From CAKSFT01 sp045544615 (GTDB lineage: Bacteria > Bacillota > Clostridia > UBA1381): a stretch of DNA of 46,597 nt. The stretch is taken from assembly GCA_045544615.1 (NCBI GenBank), contig JAZPZI010000016.1:1-46597 (forward strand), in the 5' to 3' direction. The notes below the pieces were generated by a model. That model did not search any database. It had not been told where the DNA came from and saw nothing but the letters and a program-made list of their open reading frames with translations. Below, one piece after another: positions 7,827-15,977 of this stretch (its first letter is position 1; each line of letters starts with the position of its first letter). A program made the position numbers and the translations under genes.

Positions 7827-8888
7827 ATGGCAACAAATGATAACAGACAGGAAAAGGTTGTTGGCTCAGCCGAGAGAAAAAAAGCTATCGGTGCGGCTAT
7901 GGATTTAATTGAAAAGCAGTACGGCAAAGGAAGCATAATGAAGCTTGGCGATGCACCTGCAGTTAATGTTGATGTTATCCCGACCGGCTCAATGACACTT
8001 GATTTGGCTTTGGGTGTTGGCGGTATTCCGAAGGGCAGAGTAATCGAAATCTACGGTCCTGAATCATCAGGTAAAACAACAGTTGCTTTGCATATTGTTG
8101 CAGAAGCTCAAAAAAGAGGCGGAGAGGCGGCATTTGTTGATGCTGAACATGCTCTCGACCCTGAGTATGCAAAGAACTTAGGCGTTGATATTGACGAATT
8201 GATCGTTGCACAGCCTGATACAGGCGAGCAGGCACTCGAAATTGTTGAGGCACTTGTTCGAAGCGGTGCACTTGATGTTATTATCGTTGACTCTGTTGCG
8301 GCATTGGTTCCAAAAGCTGAAATAGACGGTGAAATGGGTGACGCTCATGTTGGTCTTCTGGCAAGACTTATGTCACAGGCTTTGAGAAAGCTCACAGCTA
8401 TCACAAGCAAGGCAGGAACAACCGTTATCTTTATAAATCAGCTTCGTGAAAAGGTTGGCGTTATATACGGTAACCCTGAGACAACTCCTGGTGGTAGAGC
8501 TTTGAAGTTCTTCTCATCTGTAAGACTTGATGTAAGACGCCTTGAGGCTATTAAAAACGGTACTGATGTTGTTGGTAACAAGACAAGAGTAAAGATTGTA
8601 AAGAACAAGGTTGCACCTCCGTTTAAAGAAGCAGAATTTGATATTCTGTACGGACAGGGTATTTCAAAAGAAGGTAACATCCTTGATGTTGCAGTAAATC
8701 TTGACATCATCCAAAAGAGCGGTGCGTGGTTTGCATTTGACGGCGAACGCCTCGGTCAGGGTAGAGATAATGTCAGAAAGTATATGCAGGAAAACCCTGA
8801 ATTTACAGAAATGATTCAAAAAATGATCAGAGAAAAAATGAACCCAAAATCAGATAAAATGGGTGAAATTAACGAAAATAACGAATAA
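7827..8888 (+). CDS. recA: Recombinase RecA
   Basis: RecA forms the filament on single-stranded DNA for strand exchange and triggers LexA self-cleavage. The 353 residues include Walker A GPESSGKTT at 77-85, VDAEHALDP, the DNA-binding loop regions (SKAGTTVIFINQLREKVG and TTPGGRALKFF) and an acidic C-terminal tail. ATG 7827 is chosen because GAGGGG lies 7 bases upstream; an earlier GTG at 7812 overlaps that site. It has its own promoter with a LexA box. No clear terminator follows. Confidence 0.98.
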   Translation: MATNDNRQEKVVGSAERKKAIGAAMDLIEKQYGKGSIMKLGDAPAVNVDVIPTGSMTLDLALGVGGIPKGRVIEIYGPESSGKTTVALHIVAEAQKRGGEAAFVDAEHALDPEYAKNLGVDIDELIVAQPDTGEQALEIVEALVRSGALDVIIVDSVAALVPKAEIDGEMGDAHVGLLARLMSQALRKLTAITSKAGTTVIFINQLREKVGVIYGNPETTPGGRALKFFSSVRLDVRRLEAIKNGTDVVGNKTRVKIVKNKVAPPFKEAEFDILYGQGISKEGNILDVAVNLDIIQKSGAWFAFDGERLGQGRDNVRKYMQENPEFTEMIQKMIREKMNPKSDKMGEINENNE

Positions 8889-8954
8889 TTTTCGCTGTTA
8901 TCGGGTATTCTTACTAAAAATTGGGCTCAAATTGTTAAGAAGTTCTAAAAAGTA

Positions 8955-8981
8955 TTGACGATAATGAAAAAATCGTATAAT
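8955..8981 (+). promoter_or_regulatory. Probable promoter of the HPr gene
   Basis: TTGACG (8955-8960) and TATAAT (8976-8981). The spacer is 15 bases, shorter than elsewhere in this window, so the -35 assignment is uncertain. Confidence 0.5.
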
Positions 8982-8998
8982 ATAGTGTATGTGAAAAA

Positions 8999-9013
8999 AC
9001 GCAATATTTGCGT
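8999..9013. promoter_or_regulatory. Palindrome in the HPr leader, possible operator
   Basis: ACGCAA-TAT-TTGCGT is a perfect 6-bp inverted repeat about 10 bases after the expected start of transcription. It does not match a cre site. It could bind a repressor or form a small 5' hairpin. Confidence 0.4.
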
Positions 9014-9096
9014 CAAGTTTTAAGGAATTTGAGTAAAGTTACAGTTTTATCCATATAATATTTTAGTAAGCTATTTAAAACAGGGGGATAACTAGT

Positions 9097-9360
9097 ATGT
9101 TTTCAAAAGAAGTAGTTGTGCAGAATCAGGTAGGCTTGCACGCAAGACCTGCAACATTTTTCATCCAGAAAGCAAATGAGTTCAAGTCAAGCATCTGGGT
9201 TGAGAAGGATGAAAGAAAAGTAAATGCAAAGAGCTTGTTGGGTGTTCTCTCACTCGGCATAACAAAGGGTACAACAATCAACATCACAGCTGACGGTATT
9301 GATGAAGAAGAAGCCGTTGCTGCATTGGTTGCACTCATTGCTTCAAACTTTACTGAATAA
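9097..9360 (+). CDS. ptsH: Phosphocarrier protein HPr
   Basis: HPr passes phosphate from Enzyme I to PTS permeases. This 87-residue protein has the phosphorylation site His15 (GLHARPA) and the regulatory Ser46 (NAKSLLGVLSLG) used by HPr kinase/phosphorylase, so it can act both in sugar uptake and in CcpA-type catabolite control. No ptsI gene is adjacent; the gene stands alone between its promoter and terminator. A second HPr-like protein at 32089 lacks the serine, making this the likely housekeeping HPr. Confidence 0.93.
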   Translation: MFSKEVVVQNQVGLHARPATFFIQKANEFKSSIWVEKDERKVNAKSLLGVLSLGITKGTTINITADGIDEEEAVAALVALIASNFTE

Positions 9361-9394
9361 CAACTGGTTAAACTTTTTTAAGAATTAAATAAAT

Positions 9395-9429
9395 ATAACT
9401 CTGCATCAACTTGTAGAGTTATTTTTTTC
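9395..9429 (+). terminator. Terminator after the HPr gene
   Basis: An 11-bp stem (ATAACTCTGCA with TGTAGAGTTAT, one G-T pair) and a run of seven T. Confidence 0.9.
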
Positions 9430-9453
9430 AAAAAAAGAGGGAGGTGTTTTGAA

Positions 9454-11316
9454 ATGTTCAATCTGGAAGAAGAACTGAAAAATCTTCCCGACCAACCTGG
9501 CGTATATATAATGCACTCAGAAGACGGAACGGTTATCTATGTCGGAAAGGCAAAGATTTTAAAAAACAGAGTCCGCCAGTATTTCAGAAACATTAAAAAA
9601 CACACTCCAAAAGTTCGTGCGATGGTGTCCAATGTTGCTTTTTTTGAGTATATAATCACAGGTAGCGAACTTGAGGCACTTGTTTTAGAATGTAATCTTA
9701 TAAAGAAATATCGTCCGAAATATAATATTCTCCTAAAGGATGACAAGAACTACCCGTACATTAAGGTTAATATGCAAAATGATTACCCGAGTATTGTTAT
9801 AACAAGAAGCCTGAAAAAGGACGGTGCGAAATATTTCGGACCGTATATCGGCAAGGGTACTGCAAAAAAGAACCTTGAAATCATTCAGAAGATTTTCAAA
9901 CCTCCGGTTTGCAGACGAAAATTCCCTGACGATATAAAAAAGGGCAGACCTTGCCTTAATTATCACATAAAAAACTGCTTTGCACCTTGTACCGGAAATG
10001 TGAGCAGGGATGAATTCAGACGAGTTTTTGAAGAAATCTGCGAGTTTTTAGAGGGCGGACACAGGGAAATGTTGAAGTCTCTAAAATCAAGGATGATTGA
10101 TGCATCCGAGAAAATGGAGTTCGAGCTTGCGGCAGATTTGAGAGATAAGATTCGGGCAATAGAAACACTTGATGAAAAACAGAGAATTATAAATTCAGAT
10201 AATCAGACCGACCTTGACCTGCTCGGCATCGGGATGTTCGAGAATAAAGCATTTATTGAAGCTTTCTTTATACGAGGCGGAAAGATTATGGGTCGTGAAA
10301 ACTTTACACTCCATAATGTTGAAAATGAAAATGATGCTATGCTTGACTTTATCAAGCAGTTTTATGTCGATATTGAGGATATACCGCCTGAAATTCTTTT
10401 GGGATGCAGTATCGACGACTCGGAGCTGATAGAAGAGTGGCTCGGCTCAATGCGAGGAAGAAAAGTCAGGCTTTTAGTTCCTCAAAAAGGAAAAAAAGCC
10501 GACCTTATCCGCTTTGCCAAAAAGAATGTCGAACAGTCGATTTTAAATTATCGCGCGAATAAGCAACGTGAGATGGAGTATCACTCGGGCTCTGAAATGT
10601 TATCAGAATTGCTCGGACTTGACTTTCCAGTATCGAGAATTGAATCGTACGATATTTCGAATATATCCGGAACAAATAATGTTGCCGGTATGGTAGTATT
10701 TGTTGACGGCAGACCGCAGAAAAAATCATACAGAAAATTTAAAATCAAGTCCTTTGAAGGTCAGGACGACTATAGCTCGATGCGTGAGGTAATCTACCGC
10801 AGATTCAGAAATGCACTCGATGAAGAACTTGCAATAGAGGCAGGGGAACTTCAGATTGATGATGCAAAATTTTTGCCATATCCCGATATAATCCTTGTTG
10901 ACGGTGGAATTGGTCAGATAAATGCAGTTGAGTCGATGCTTGAGGAAATAGAGATTGATGTTCCTGTTTTTGGTATGGTCAAAAACGATAAGCATAAAAC
11001 CCGTGCCCTGCTATCATCAGATGGTCAGGCAGAGATTGCATTGAATTCCGGTGTGTTTAATTTCATCACCCGAATTCAGGATGAGGTGCACCGTTTTGCA
11101 ATAACCTATCATAAAAGTTTAAGAAATAAAGACATTACCAAATCTGAGCTTGACATTATCAAGGGCGTGGGTGAGAAGAAAAAGCTTAAGCTTTTGGAAG
11201 CTTTCGGAAGCGTTGATAATATTTCAAAAGCGACGCTTAATGAAATATGTAATTCGGGAATTGATAAGGCTACTGCAGAAAATATTATAGAGTATTTTAT
11301 GGAAAAGGAGAAATAG
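9454..11316 (+). CDS. uvrC: Excinuclease ABC subunit C
   Basis: UvrC makes both incisions in nucleotide excision repair. The 620 residues show an N-terminal GIY-YIG nuclease (PGVYIMHSEDGTVIYVGKAK split as PGVYIM and VIYVGKAK, about 14-95), a cysteine-rich NYHIKNCFAPC segment, a UVR motif at about 205-235 that contacts UvrB, an RNase H-like endonuclease domain (SYDISNISG, ILVDGGIGQ) and C-terminal helix-hairpin-helix repeats (IKGVGEKKKLKLLEAFGS). GGAGG precedes the ATG by 9 bases. It begins 24 bases after the HPr terminator with no obvious promoter of its own, so read-through may matter. Confidence 0.97.
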   Translation: MFNLEEELKNLPDQPGVYIMHSEDGTVIYVGKAKILKNRVRQYFRNIKKHTPKVRAMVSNVAFFEYIITGSELEALVLECNLIKKYRPKYNILLKDDKNYPYIKVNMQNDYPSIVITRSLKKDGAKYFGPYIGKGTAKKNLEIIQKIFKPPVCRRKFPDDIKKGRPCLNYHIKNCFAPCTGNVSRDEFRRVFEEICEFLEGGHREMLKSLKSRMIDASEKMEFELAADLRDKIRAIETLDEKQRIINSDNQTDLDLLGIGMFENKAFIEAFFIRGGKIMGRENFTLHNVENENDAMLDFIKQFYVDIEDIPPEILLGCSIDDSELIEEWLGSMRGRKVRLLVPQKGKKADLIRFAKKNVEQSILNYRANKQREMEYHSGSEMLSELLGLDFPVSRIESYDISNISGTNNVAGMVVFVDGRPQKKSYRKFKIKSFEGQDDYSSMREVIYRRFRNALDEELAIEAGELQIDDAKFLPYPDIILVDGGIGQINAVESMLEEIEIDVPVFGMVKNDKHKTRALLSSDGQAEIALNSGVFNFITRIQDEVHRFAITYHKSLRNKDITKSELDIIKGVGEKKKLKLLEAFGSVDNISKATLNEICNSGIDKATAENIIEYFMEKEK

Positions 11317-11319
11317 ATT

Positions 11320-11730
11320 ATGTTAATGATTGGTTTAAAGACAAACATCAAGCTTGATGAGGATAGCGAATTAAAACTTAAAGAAATTCTTTTTAAAGCT
11401 GCATCAAATCATCTGTCGAGTAAAGAGCAGACAACCCTTCTCTCAATAGAAGACGGAGCACATATAAATCTTGGTGTAAGAGAAACTAACGATATAATTT
11501 TCCTTGATGTAAATGCCTATGAAAAATTACCCGAGATAGAATGTAACAGATTTGCGACTCGTGTCAGTGAGACGATTGAGAAAGAATTTGGCATAAGACG
11601 TGAAAATGTATATACTATTTTTGAAAAGAGTGTGTATTGGGCAAAAAATGGCTCAAAACAGGTATTGGAGAATAACTATATTCCTGTCAAAAACGGAATG
11701 TTTGTTGGCTCAAGAGTAAATAAAAAGTAA
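11320..11730 (+). CDS. MIF/tautomerase-superfamily protein lacking Pro1
   Basis: The 136-residue protein follows the macrophage migration inhibitory factor pattern along its length: an N-terminal strand ending in KTN, a helix, a central strand, a second helix (CNRFATRVSETIEKEFGI) and VYTIFEKSVYWAKNGS, which resembles the VYINYYD...GWNNST end of MIF. In active tautomerases the residue after Met is the catalytic proline; here it is leucine (MLMIGLKTN), so tautomerase activity is doubtful. It also has about 20 extra C-terminal residues. AAGGAG lies 9 bases before the ATG. It follows uvrC by 3 bases and ends at a terminator. The family call is by eye. Confidence 0.58.
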   Translation: MLMIGLKTNIKLDEDSELKLKEILFKAASNHLSSKEQTTLLSIEDGAHINLGVRETNDIIFLDVNAYEKLPEIECNRFATRVSETIEKEFGIRRENVYTIFEKSVYWAKNGSKQVLENNYIPVKNGMFVGSRVNKK

Positions 11731-11746
11731 GATTAATATGAGACGA

Positions 11747-11776
11747 AAGAACCGCAAATTGATGCGGTTCTTTTTG
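11747..11776 (+). terminator. Terminator of the uvrC-MIF-like unit
   Basis: A 10-bp stem (AAGAACCGCA with TGCGGTTCTT), 6-base loop and T-run. Confidence 0.9.
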
Positions 11777-11815
11777 CTTTAGGAAAATAAAAAAGCACTT
11801 CAAACGAAGTGCTTT

Positions 11816-11889
11816 TGGCTGCGGAAGAAGGATTCGAACCCTCACAGAGTGAGTCAGAGTCACTAGTGCTACCCTTACACTATTCCGCA
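11816..11889 (-). tRNA. tRNA-Gln (CTG)
   Basis: The reverse strand folds into a cloverleaf with acceptor TGCGGAA/TTCCGCA, anticodon loop CTCTGAC (anticodon CTG, reading CAG), GGTTCGAAT in the T arm, discriminator G and an encoded CCA. Confidence 0.93.
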
Positions 11890-11893
11890 ATGT

Positions 11894-11977
11894 TGGTGCG
11901 AGGAACGAGACTTGAACTCGTATGGTAAAACCACACGCCCCTCAAACGTGCGCGTCTGCCGATTCCGCCACCCTCGC
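11894..11977 (-). tRNA. tRNA-Leu (GAG)
   Basis: The reverse strand gives an 84-base class II tRNA: acceptor GCGAGGG, anticodon loop TTGAGGG (anticodon GAG), a long variable arm, and encoded CCA. It lies 4 bases upstream of tRNA-Gln on the same strand, so the two are probably co-transcribed. Confidence 0.93.
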
Positions 11978-12088
11978 GTAACAACGAATATCATTATAGC
12001 AGAGAAATTTGGGTTTGTCAAGAGATTTTTTTAAGAAAATTAGAAAATTTTTAAAAAAATCTCAGTGCTTCATAATATGATAATTTAA

Positions 12089-12117
12089 TTGACAATTTTT
12101 AAAAATAGTGATAGAAT
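12089..12117 (+). promoter_or_regulatory. Promoter of the cobalamin riboswitch operon
   Basis: TTGACA (12089-12094), 17-base spacer, TAGAAT (12112-12117), shortly before the riboswitch. Confidence 0.8.
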
Positions 12118-12135
12118 AATCTAAAACTAAATATC

Positions 12136-12335
12136 CACACGGTGTGTCCGTTATACCGCATAAAAGGTATAGCGGGTGAAAAGGGAAGTGGGTGAGAATC
12201 CCGAACGATTACTGTCGCTGTATATGCTCTGATGTTTTAAAACCGTCGGCGAAAGCCGGTCATTGGGAAACTGAGAAGGCAGGTTTTAAAACGATTTTTC
12301 AGGAGCATGAGTCAGAAGACCTGCACCGATGCTGC
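12136..12335 (+). ncRNA. Cobalamin riboswitch
   Basis: The region carries the conserved B12-element parts in order: GGTGTGTCCG near the start, AAAAGGGAAGTGGGTGAGAA, the TCGCTGTA core, a GGGAAACTGAGAAGGC-type arm, and a B12 box variant GAGTCAGAAGACCTGC at 12308-12323. It senses adenosylcobalamin-type ligands. A strong intrinsic terminator at 12418-12447 lies between it and the first gene, so control is probably by premature termination when cobalamin is plentiful. Edges are approximate. The open frame that runs through it is not a gene. Confidence 0.93.
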
Positions 12336-12417
12336 TTCGTGTTCGGATTTTTCGTAGAAGTGGTAGTTTTGTCGCTTTTTTTGCGGCGGATTGTGGTATG
12401 CACAGAAAACACTCAGG

Positions 12418-12447
12418 CTGTGGCAAATTTTGCCACGGTTTTTTTTA
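12418..12447 (+). terminator. Riboswitch expression-platform terminator
   Basis: A stem of GTGGCAA paired with TTGCCAC, extended outward by two further pairs, then nine T. It lies in the leader, 70 bases before the first gene, and fits a cobalamin-controlled attenuator. Confidence 0.85.
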
Positions 12448-12516
12448 TTGTTCCGAGGCAGCGCAAAGGAGGGAAAGTTTTAAAAACAATAAAATAATTT
12501 AATCGAGGAGAAAAAT

Positions 12517-15255
12517 ATGAAAAACAGTTTTAGAAGAATTCTAAATATTTTTTTGATGCTTGCTATTTTTGTATCTACATTGCCGGGAACGGTTATTGCA
12601 TCAGACGAGATTACGGTATATGTGTCGGTATTTGATTATACCGCACAGGGAGATAAAAATGCGTCAGATACCGGAATTGTGTTAGAGGATAAAGCAGTTT
12701 CGATAAAAGACAGTGACTCTGCACTTGCAGCAATTAAAACGGCGCTTGATGAGGAACAGATTGATTATGTTGTTGATAGTCAGTATGATTACATCACATC
12801 GGTAAACGGCCTTGCGGAATATGATTTGGGTGCTGAAAGCGGATGGATGTTTTCGGTAAATGACGATTTTGGAAATATGGGTGCATCTGCAACTTATCCA
12901 AAAGATGGCGACAGGATTGAATTGCATTATTCGGTTGCTGGTTGGGGTGCGGATGTGGGTTCTTATTTTTACGGAGGACCAACTGTAGAAAAGCTGATAA
13001 TTGAGGGTAAAGAGTACGAGTTGATCTTATCCGGGACCGACGGTGACGGAACTAAAGAGAACCCATATAAATTTTCACTGGACCTTGGTGATATAACTGA
13101 TAAATCGCAACTTTTGACCGGGTTAAAGACTAATTTACATCCGAAATACAGAGTGATCTTAGATGACGAGGGTCTTATCGATGTTGAGGGAAACATCGAT
13201 TATACAAAAGACTTTACTTTTGCCATCTCGACAAAAGGTGGTTTTTTTAAGACTTATTATACATTTTTAGCTGAATTTATACCGGAACCTTTGCCTGAAT
13301 ATTCGGGAGAGTGGGAAAACTTCAGAGGCAACCTTGAAAATATGGCAGTCACATCAGCAAAAACTCCAAGAAAACCTGAACATGTTGAGCTAAAATGGGC
13401 TAAAAAACATTCAAGTAACTGGTCAGAGGCAATTACTCCGCCAATTATTGTTGACGGATATCTATATATTGCCAAGGGTAAAAATATTGTAAAGCTTGAT
13501 AGCGAAATCGGCGAAATTGTTCAAAAGAGCGATAAAATTACCGGAGATATCGGCTATGGCATGAATCCGCTTACATACGGTGGTGGCTTGATTTATGTTA
13601 CTGTTGGGTCAGGTCAGGTTCAGGCTTTTCGTGCCGATACTCTCGAAAGTGTTTGGATAAGCGAGGAACTTGATGGCCAAACTTTAACTCCAATATCATA
13701 TCACGACGGATACATATTTACAGGTACATGGAATAGCGAAACATCTGACGGAATGTATTTTGCGATTGAAGTTTCCGATGAAAACCCAAGGGAATCACTC
13801 GAGGTTAAAAAATGCTTATGGAAGTTAGAACAAAGAGGCGGATTCTATTGGTCAGGAGCGTACGCAACTGATGATTTTGTTATATTCGGAAGCGATGACG
13901 GTGAAAAAGGCTCTGCTTCGGCTTCGGCGTGCCTTTATAGCGTTGATACTAAAACGGGTAAATCTATAGATGTCATTGATGATGTAAATGGCGACATCCG
14001 TTCAAGTATTGCTTATGATAAAAAAACAGGCGAGGCTTATTTTGTGACCAAAGGCGGTATGCTATATATCGTTCCGGTTGAGGGTGACGGAAGATTCGAT
14101 AAAACATTTATCAGAACAGTTGATTTGGGCGGAGTTAGTACTGCTACGCCGATAGTAAATAATGGCATTTGTTATGTTGGAGTAACAGGTGGTAGCGGAT
14201 TTGATAAAGATGAAAATTATTTTTTGGCGATAGATGTTATGAGTGATGAACCTAACATAATCGGTAAAACAGCTGTTCCGGGATATATTCAGGCAAGTCC
14301 GATTCTCTCTGTTGGATATGAATCAGAAGAAGGAAAGGTTTATTTATATACTACCTACAATAACATTCCCGGTGGTATATATATGATAGAAATTGAAAAA
14401 GACGGCAGTAAGGTTAATATTTCGGGTAAGGATATATTCGTGCCGGATGAAGAGATGTCAAACTATTGTATCTGCAGCCTTGTATCGGATAAAGAGGGTA
14501 CAATGTATTATAAAAATGATTCAGGATACTTAATGGCGGTATCGACAACCGAGATATTTCAAGAGGAAATTTCAAGACCTCCTGCACATACGATAAAGGA
14601 TCCCGAAACAGAACCTGAAATTGAAGAAAAACCGTCTGAGCCAACCGAATCTGAGAAAAAAGAAATAGTTATAAAGGATGTTGTAAATCCTGACAAAACA
14701 TTTTCAGATATTGAGGGACTGGAAGAAAAGGAAGCGATTGAAGCTCTTGCATCACGTGAAATCATAAACGGAAAGACCGAAGCTGATTTCAAGCCGTATG
14801 ATAATATCAAACGTTCGGAATTTTCGGCGATTATTGTAAGGGCATTGGAACTTGATGCACCGGATGTTGATGAATTTATTGACGTTCCATATAATGCGTG
14901 GTATTTTAGGGAAGTAAATGCCGCATATTTATTCGGTATCGTAAATGGTGTTGGTGCTAATCAGTTTAACCCAGATGGCTTGGTATCAAGAGAAGAGGCC
15001 GTAACAATGATTGCAAGAACGGCAAAACTGATTGGACTAAATACTGTGTTTGAAGAGGATTCAATCAGAAATATTTTGTCGGGATTTGTAGATTATAAAT
15101 CTGTGGCAAAGTGGTCTGATGAGGCATTTTCATTCTGTTTCTATAATGGTATAATCGATGATTCGGAGACTGAGATTAAACCAAAGGAGATAATAACAAG
15201 AGCGGAGTTTGCTGATATGTTTTATAAATTATTAAAAAAGGCTGATCTTTTATGA
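12517..15255 (+). CDS. Surface protein: DUF4430, PQQ-like beta-propeller and three SLH domains; probable cobalamin-capture protein
   Basis: The 912-residue protein has a signal peptide (cleavage near VIA-SDE, residue 29), a DUF4430 transcobalamin-like domain at about 31-150 (SGWMFSVNDDFGNMG and DGDRIELHYSVAGWG), a PQQ/WD-like beta-propeller region at about 265-690 with repeats such as PPIIVDGYLYIAKGKNIVKL, an acidic Pro/Glu linker, and three S-layer homology repeats at about 725-912 (FSDI, SREEAVTMIAR, TRAEFADMF). SLH repeats bind cell-wall polymers, so it should sit on the cell surface. It is first in the operon after a cobalamin riboswitch and overlaps the next gene by 4 bases. Cobalamin binding is inferred from DUF4430 similarity, the riboswitch and the transporter genes; it is not proved by sequence. 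Confidence 0.82.
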   Translation: MKNSFRRILNIFLMLAIFVSTLPGTVIASDEITVYVSVFDYTAQGDKNASDTGIVLEDKAVSIKDSDSALAAIKTALDEEQIDYVVDSQYDYITSVNGLAEYDLGAESGWMFSVNDDFGNMGASATYPKDGDRIELHYSVAGWGADVGSYFYGGPTVEKLIIEGKEYELILSGTDGDGTKENPYKFSLDLGDITDKSQLLTGLKTNLHPKYRVILDDEGLIDVEGNIDYTKDFTFAISTKGGFFKTYYTFLAEFIPEPLPEYSGEWENFRGNLENMAVTSAKTPRKPEHVELKWAKKHSSNWSEAITPPIIVDGYLYIAKGKNIVKLDSEIGEIVQKSDKITGDIGYGMNPLTYGGGLIYVTVGSGQVQAFRADTLESVWISEELDGQTLTPISYHDGYIFTGTWNSETSDGMYFAIEVSDENPRESLEVKKCLWKLEQRGGFYWSGAYATDDFVIFGSDDGEKGSASASACLYSVDTKTGKSIDVIDDVNGDIRSSIAYDKKTGEAYFVTKGGMLYIVPVEGDGRFDKTFIRTVDLGGVSTATPIVNNGICYVGVTGGSGFDKDENYFLAIDVMSDEPNIIGKTAVPGYIQASPILSVGYESEEGKVYLYTTYNNIPGGIYMIEIEKDGSKVNISGKDIFVPDEEMSNYCICSLVSDKEGTMYYKNDSGYLMAVSTTEIFQEEISRPPAHTIKDPETEPEIEEKPSEPTESEKKEIVIKDVVNPDKTFSDIEGLEEKEAIEALASREIINGKTEADFKPYDNIKRSEFSAIIVRALELDAPDVDEFIDVPYNAWYFREVNAAYLFGIVNGVGANQFNPDGLVSREEAVTMIARTAKLIGLNTVFEEDSIRNILSGFVDYKSVAKWSDEAFSFCFYNGIIDDSETEIKPKEIITRAEFADMFYKLLKKADLL

Positions 15256-15974
15256 GAAAAAATATTTTAAAGACATTAATTGCAATTCTTACAGTTGTAA
15301 TTTTGGGAGTCGCTGTTTGGTATACCGTGGATGCACCGGATTCAAAAGAAGAAGGTTTTGAGGAAAGAACAGAAACGGTATTTATCCCTGAAGAAAAAAC
15401 CGTCGATAGCACGATAAAAGAAAAAGAAGAACTAACTGATAATTCGTCTTCCGTTACTCAAGTAGCGGAGGATGAATTAAAAGAACCTGATGCGGAAGTG
15501 GTTGCAAATGACGAGACCACCGAAGATGAAGAGATTATAGCTGATACGGAAAAAGAAAATGAATATACTTGCACTTTGTCGGTAAGGTGTGATACAATAC
15601 TTAATAATATGTCAAACCTTGACGAAAACAAGCACAGTTTAATACCTGACGATGGGGTGATTTTTCCACATCAAGAGGTTGTTTTTTATGAAGGTGAGAG
15701 CGTATTTAATGTTCTTTTGCGGGAAATGAAAAAAAATAAAATTCATTTTGAGTTTTCAAATATGCCGCTTTATAAGAGCGCTTATGTTGAGGGAATAGCG
15801 AATATTTATCAGTTTGACTGCGGCGAACAATCGGGTTGGATGTATTCGGTCAATGGTGTGTTCCCTAAAAAAGGCTGCTCTGATTATACTCTGAATGATG
15901 GAGATTGTGTAGAATGGGTTTTTACTTGTGATCTGGGAAAAGATGTTGGTGGAAATGATGTGAAACAGAGGTAG
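15252..15974 (+). CDS. Membrane-anchored DUF4430 (transcobalamin-like) protein
   Basis: The 240-residue protein has one N-terminal membrane segment at about 7-27 without a lipobox, an acidic, low-complexity spacer to about 100, and a DUF4430 domain at about 105-235 ending in GEQSGWMYSVNGVFPKKG and DGDCVEWVFTCDLG. The layout is that of a tethered extracellular ligand-binding domain. It overlaps the SLH protein gene by ATGA and is followed after 3 bases by ecfT. I infer that it takes cobalamin from the surface protein and presents it to the ECF transporter. A peptidoglycan-spanning spacer would explain the acidic stretch. Confidence 0.8.
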   Translation: MRKNILKTLIAILTVVILGVAVWYTVDAPDSKEEGFEERTETVFIPEEKTVDSTIKEKEELTDNSSSVTQVAEDELKEPDAEVVANDETTEDEEIIADTEKENEYTCTLSVRCDTILNNMSNLDENKHSLIPDDGVIFPHQEVVFYEGESVFNVLLREMKKNKIHFEFSNMPLYKSAYVEGIANIYQFDCGEQSGWMYSVNGVFPKKGCSDYTLNDGDCVEWVFTCDLGKDVGGNDVKQR

Positions 15975-15977
15975 AAA

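Noticed and set aside
12192..12497. Open frame of 101 codons ahead of the SLH protein
   Set aside because: It runs through the cobalamin riboswitch and its terminator; the RNA structure explains the sequence and the composition is not protein-like.
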